This document shows, in pieces, positions 60,801 to 64,000 of a DNA stretch of 64,000 nt. A program made the translations under genes and the position numbers. The number at the start of each line of letters is the position of its first letter. The first letter of the stretch is position 1. This DNA is from Erythrobacter ramosus (lineage in GTDB: Bacteria; Pseudomonadota; Alphaproteobacteria; Sphingomonadales; Sphingomonadaceae): contig NZ_WTYB01000003.1 of the NCBI RefSeq assembly GCF_009828055.1, positions 25,632-89,631 on the forward strand, given 5' to 3'. The notes under the pieces are model-generated. The model had not been told where the DNA came from, did no database searches, and was given only the letters and a program-made list of their open reading frames with translations.

Positions 60801-63800
60801 CTGGCGGTTCTGCTCAGACCGGCAATGCCGGTAACGGCACGGGCGGCACGGCCTACATCGCGGTGACCAACGGCACGCAGGGTAGCGGGACCTTTTCGGG
60901 CAACACCGCGATCCTTGCCAATGGCTTTGGCGGCACACCGGATGAGGGTGGGATCGGCGGCGTCGGACGCGGGGGTGATGCCTATGCGCAGGCGCAAGCG
61001 GCCAGCGTGGTGCGCTTCGGCTCCCTGCAGGTTACCGCCAGCGGGCGCGGCGGCGAGAGCGAGGGTGATCAGATTGCCTATGTCGGCGGCGACGGGTTTG
61101 GCGGTTCTGCCGAACTGCGTAGCTTGGGCTCGGGCAGCAGCCTGATCGTCGAGCGCAATTTTGATTTCAACATCCTTGCCGACTCTCTCAATGGCGGCGC
61201 GATTGTCGCTGCGCTCGGGATTGGAGGCATTACCACGGGCGGCACCGGTATCGGCGGCGCGGGCAATGGCGGTGCGATTGTGCTCCGCGCGGCGCAAGGC
61301 GGGTCCATGGCCTTGCCCGCCAACCCCAACAGTGATCCGGGCAGTGGCGGGTTCAACCGGCTGCTCGCGCGCGGGTTGGGTGGTGGCTCTCTGGCGGACG
61401 GCGGCACCGGCGGCGCAGCCTTTGGCGGTACAGGCCTGATCGAAGTCGACGGCGGCACCATGACCATGGGTGAGACGCTGTTCTCGGTGTTTGCCGAAGG
61501 CGGGTCGAGCCTGCTGGCCAGCAACAACATCAGCGGCGGTAACGCCAGAGGCGGCAACCGCCAGATCCGGGTACTGAATGGCGGCACGGCAACGCTGGAG
61601 CTGCTTGGGGGCGTAGCCGGCGGCGTCGGAGGCAATGGCTCGGGCACCGGCGATGGCGGTGACGGCTTCGGCGGCCGCAGCACGCTTGAAGTGCTGGGGG
61701 CGACGCTCAACATCGTCGGCCGGACGGTGGTGGTCGATCAGGCCACCGGTGGCACCGGCCGGATCGGCGGGGATGCCTTCGAGAGCAGTGAAGGCGGGCT
61801 GGTCAGCTTCACCGCCAGTCAGGCGACGATCAACTTCCTCCCCAATGCGAGCGGCGAGTCAGGCATTTCGGTTGGCGGGATCAATGAAGGCGGTGCGGGC
61901 GACGTGGCGGGCGGCAATGCGCGCTCCACGCCGAGCACGATCACCATCACCGACAGCACCTTTACCGGCGGCAATTTCGAATTCCTCGCAACCGCGCTGG
62001 GCGGCGCTGCGACCGGCACTGGTGGGATCGGCGGCAACGCGGCCGGCGCGAATATGACGGTTGCGATCACCAGCTCGGATATCGGCCTGATCGGCCAGAA
62101 TGTCATCGCGGTTGATGCGCTTGGCGGGGCCGGAGCGACTAACGGAACGGGCGGTACGGCAACCAGCGGCAATGCAGATGTGGTGGTGACGGACTCTACC
62201 CTCAACATCGGCACCAGCGCTGTCGGGCTGCCTGGCGTCCTGCGGGTGCGCTCGCAAGCCAATGGCGGCGCGGGGGCAATCACCGGCAACGCTGCGAGCG
62301 GCAGAGCATCGCTGAACCTGGTGAATTCGACCCTCGATGTCGGCCAGCTTTATATCGAGGCGCGCGCCTTTGCGGCGGCCTCCAATGCGGGGCAGACAGG
62401 CGGGGTCGCCAATGGCGGGTCCACGCGCCTTGAATATGGCGGTGCAACGCAGGTCGATACGAACCTGATCAGCATCAATAGCAATGCCCAGACCTCCAGT
62501 GGCGGCAGCGCGGCTGCGGGCGGCACTTTGCTTCAGGGGGCTGCCGGGAGCCAAGCGGTGATCAACACCGCCGTGCTCACCATGTCCGCCGATGCGAGCG
62601 GGGGCAGCCCCGGCACGCAGGCTAATGCCGCAGGCCGGTTCGTGGTCAGTCTTGGCGGCGGCAACGTTAATGCCGGCACCATGCTGGTCACGGCGCTGGG
62701 CGATGCGATCATCGGCGATCCCCCGGCATCGCAGTTGATCGCCCAAGGCGGCAATCTGAATGTGGCGGGCCAGCTCGATGTCTCGGCCTATGACGATATC
62801 CAGATCATCACCGGGGCCGGATCGATCATCGGCAGCCAGCCTGTCGCCGCCACCACCACGGCAATTACGGTGACCTCGCGCGGCGGGATCGAGATCACCG
62901 ACGACAATAGCGGCAGTATCAGCCTTGGCGGGCAATCGATCAGCATCAACGCGGGCCGCTCGATCCTGCTCGATGCCAATCTTGCAGTGGGCGGTGGCAC
63001 GGTCGACTTGCTGGCCAATGTTGCCGGGACGCTTCCGCCTCCGCCGGGCCCTGCCGGTCCGGCGGTCATTACGATGGCACAGGGCAGTTCGATCAATGCT
63101 GGCACCGGCACAGTGACGCTGCGGATGTTCGATGGGGGCGGCGTCCCCGGACAAGAGAGCGGCGCCATCACTTTGGCGAATATCACCGCCGGCCAGATCG
63201 ACGCGCGCAACTTCGGCACCACGCCCGGCAGCGACATTGCAGTGATCGGCTCGGGCGTCTTGACCGCTTCGGGCACCGGACGCGCGATCGACCTTGCCTC
63301 GCTCAATGGCGAGGTCACCAACCTTAATGGCGACGCCGGTTTGATACTGACCGGCGGCGGGCATTACGGCATCTTCGCTGCGACACCCACCGGATCGCAG
63401 ATCGGCTCCTTCGGCAATTATGCACGGCGCTACAGCATTGCGAACGAGGCGGCCTATGATGCGCTGAACCCGGGGGGCAATTTTGCGGCCTTCCGGATCG
63501 TGCCGGTCCTGACCGTGACCGCGAATGATCTCAGCCGCATCTATGGTAACGCGGACCCGGCGCTAACCGCCAGCGTCACCGGCTTCCTGCCGGGTGACGG
63601 GCTTGCGAACCTCTCCGGCGCGCCGCTGCTGACAACCTTGGCCGATAGCACCTCGAATGTCGGCCTGTTCGCCATCAACGCGGCGCAGGGATCGTTGCTG
63701 AGCGAGCAGGGGTACCAGTTCACCTTCAACCCCGGCCAGCTGACGATCACGCCGCGTCCCATCACAGTGACAGCGAACAATCTCGGCCGGGTCTATGGCA

Positions 63801-64000
63801 ACGCCAACCCAGCGCTGACCTTCACGCTTGGCGGGGCGGGGCTGGTGAACGGCGACCAGCTGAGCGGCGCGCTGACGACCACCGCTGGCGCGACCACCGG
63901 GGTCGGCAATGTCGCGATCACGCAAGGCACGCTGGGGGCTGGCGCGAACTATTCGATAGCCTTTGTGGGCGGCCAGCTGACGATCACGCCGCGCCCGATT
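57809..64000 (+). CDS. TpsA: giant filamentous-haemagglutinin-like exoprotein, 3' end beyond window
   Basis: At least 2064 codons, open to the right edge without a stop. Residues 1-38 are a signal peptide ending PTRAEA. A TPS secretion domain follows (about 40-260) with FAVLNRILPTANGNVLTINGTVLS and YSPTGILIGGTATFDVGSL. A very long Gly/Ala/Thr/Asn-rich passenger of repeated strands (GGxGGxGTGGxA patterns) forms a predicted beta-helix. From about residue 1900 MBG-type repeats begin: VTANDLSRIYGNADPALT and VTANNLGRVYGNANPALT, 84 residues apart, linked by GQLTITPRPIT. Start two bases after tpsB. Role: secreted or surface adhesin. Confidence 0.87.
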   Translation, partial: MTSATRSRHPRAKRSHLMLGCGSAALALALLLPTRAEAQGILADGNVVFGAASIVDTGPTNTTVDLFTPTVVIDWSPNEDNNGDALDFIREDASALFRNFQTPNFAVLNRILPTANGNVLTINGTVLSRFVDQNSGSSPAGTVAFYSPTGILIGGTATFDVGSLLLTTLNIQPGDFEAFGQGALATFTGAAGSTARVQINPGAQILATPENAYFAVVAADIEMLGTARINGSHAYVAGEVVNLGFSNGLFSILVPVGTAASGEVVTVNGNVGGPSSTGSGDNHMIYGVARAGADPISMLFSGNLGFDPAQGASIVNGEIILSANYNVSGRSVNGNTISNGIAATFNGNSELSDVRADIFIDDFTASSSLLAIGTHRVQATSFDVASSVAGNLLLVGRQNAELIAQNGQGFTVTGDVLVDSRDYGESGPSLQSLDAINAQGGSSLILAGVGSDVTISGSALVTADAFGGFDSGNLTAGRAIAGSAVVNAAGGDISIGGAATIKARGLATTTSGAVVGAEARGGLAQLAASQGGSADVAQKLSLFAEAVAAEGSQVSLSTVSNAYGGQALMTVAAGGGTLAIGGEVEANANARGGSSNSAGAGSIGDAGTAAATINGPGLITITGRMQLDAQGFGGANGSGTGGVGLGGRASATTFSGGTIAIGGTIDASFRADARGEGGAGVDGGDGSGGIAGAIAEIGTVTILGRAQATSDGIGGNATFGFGGNGGIGRGGNAFFQANGTLTQNATLTIGGDASVFAQGTGGGGGQTDGAAIAPGRGGDGIGGDGAVPNQADPTFTNGAFILAGGDRGNLTVTGSALLAATGTGGQGGAADSLIDGGRGGDGFGGLAQTGLELFGLNGSVGQGAAIFGDVVASANGTGGSGGGADFGFATGAGGNGTGGSAALSVRAGDVTANQISLEAFGSGGAGRVGGTGTGGAATALGSLGGTVSMTQFNAFATGAGGSSGFSTGGLGLGGEAAIALQGISVTVSGDTIVEANGAGGSAQTGNAGNGTGGTAYIAVTNGTQGSGTFSGNTAILANGFGGTPDEGGIGGVGRGGDAYAQAQAASVVRFGSLQVTASGRGGESEGDQIAYVGGDGFGGSAELRSLGSGSSLIVERNFDFNILADSLNGGAIVAALGIGGITTGGTGIGGAGNGGAIVLRAAQGGSMALPANPNSDPGSGGFNRLLARGLGGGSLADGGTGGAAFGGTGLIEVDGGTMTMGETLFSVFAEGGSSLLASNNISGGNARGGNRQIRVLNGGTATLELLGGVAGGVGGNGSGTGDGGDGFGGRSTLEVLGATLNIVGRTVVVDQATGGTGRIGGDAFESSEGGLVSFTASQATINFLPNASGESGISVGGINEGGAGDVAGGNARSTPSTITITDSTFTGGNFEFLATALGGAATGTGGIGGNAAGANMTVAITSSDIGLIGQNVIAVDALGGAGATNGTGGTATSGNADVVVTDSTLNIGTSAVGLPGVLRVRSQANGGAGAITGNAASGRASLNLVNSTLDVGQLYIEARAFAAASNAGQTGGVANGGSTRLEYGGATQVDTNLISINSNAQTSSGGSAAAGGTLLQGAAGSQAVINTAVLTMSADASGGSPGTQANAAGRFVVSLGGGNVNAGTMLVTALGDAIIGDPPASQLIAQGGNLNVAGQLDVSAYDDIQIITGAGSIIGSQPVAATTTAITVTSRGGIEITDDNSGSISLGGQSISINAGRSILLDANLAVGGGTVDLLANVAGTLPPPPGPAGPAVITMAQGSSINAGTGTVTLRMFDGGGVPGQESGAITLANITAGQIDARNFGTTPGSDIAVIGSGVLTASGTGRAIDLASLNGEVTNLNGDAGLILTGGGHYGIFAATPTGSQIGSFGNYARRYSIANEAAYDALNPGGNFAAFRIVPVLTVTANDLSRIYGNADPALTASVTGFLPGDGLANLSGAPLLTTLADSTSNVGLFAINAAQGSLLSEQGYQFTFNPGQLTITPRPITVTANNLGRVYGNANPALTFTLGGAGLVNGDQLSGALTTTAGATTGVGNVAITQGTLGAGANYSIAFVGGQLTITPRPI

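Noticed and set aside
59000..63000. Repetitive sequence considered as CRISPR or tandem DNA repeat
   Set aside because: Repeats are degenerate Gly-rich codons inside one open reading frame; no regular direct repeats with unique spacers.

Overview
The window is GC-rich, tightly packed alphaproteobacterial DNA. The gene content points to a heterotrophic Sphingomonadales bacterium, most likely in the Erythrobacter/Porphyrobacter group: an EcfG-type general-stress sigma factor, HWE histidine kinase, two sugar-locus TonB-dependent receptors, an NrsF-type anti-sigma factor, an S46 peptidase, Entner-Doudoroff sugar catabolism and intergenic repeats of a kind common in sphingomonads. This placement is inference; there is no rRNA gene or taxonomic marker in the window.

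Layout. 0-13 kb is a sensing and stress block: a left-truncated BLUF plus B12-binding-type photoreceptor, a GlsB-like membrane protein, small lipoproteins, an EcfG-like sigma factor, otsA/otsB trehalose synthesis with a CPA1 antiporter, two Crp/Fnr regulators flanking an HWE kinase/response-regulator pair, a SemiSWEET transporter and a PRC-barrel protein. At 13.3-13.8 kb the 5' end of a FecI-like sigma factor is joined to the 3' end of an autotransporter barrel, which looks like a deletion scar.

13.9-26.7 kb is the most interesting region. It reads as a complete sulfoquinovose (SQ) / SQ-glycerol utilisation locus of the oxidative sulfo-ASMO type. The minus-strand arm holds a TonB receptor, an MFS permease, a YeiH-family exporter, GlpD, an FMN reductase and a degenerate RibB-like protein. 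The divergent arm holds a GH31 sulfoquinovosidase with the KERWY substrate-recognition residues, a LacI regulator, an aldo-keto reductase and an SsuD-type flavin monooxygenase. Expected flow: SQ-glycerol is imported and hydrolysed to SQ plus glycerol; SQ is desulfonated to 6-oxo-glucose plus sulfite; 6-oxo-glucose is reduced to glucose; sulfite is exported; glycerol enters through GlpD.

27-33 kb holds a pair of acyl-CoA dehydrogenase subunits, an ECF sigma/NrsF pair and a DEAD-box RNA helicase. 33-41 kb is a sucrose-type locus: LacI, MFS permease, TonB receptor, GH68 enzyme, ROK fructokinase and an esterase, with a striking double LacI-type operator. 41-51.7 kb is the Entner-Doudoroff block (eda, edd, zwf, a FucP-like permease, a divergent LacI, a divergent PEP-carboxylase-like protein and glk), which would take glucose and fructose from both upstream loci. 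51.7-55.7 kb encodes an S46 dipeptidyl peptidase, a DUF1826 protein and a Gly/Glu-rich lipoprotein. From 55.9 kb to the right edge lies a two-partner secretion system: TpsB, then a very large glycine-rich TpsA adhesin with MBG-type repeats that runs off the window.

No tRNA, rRNA, insertion sequence, prophage or CRISPR array was seen. All functional calls rest on recognising motifs by eye; no database search was run.
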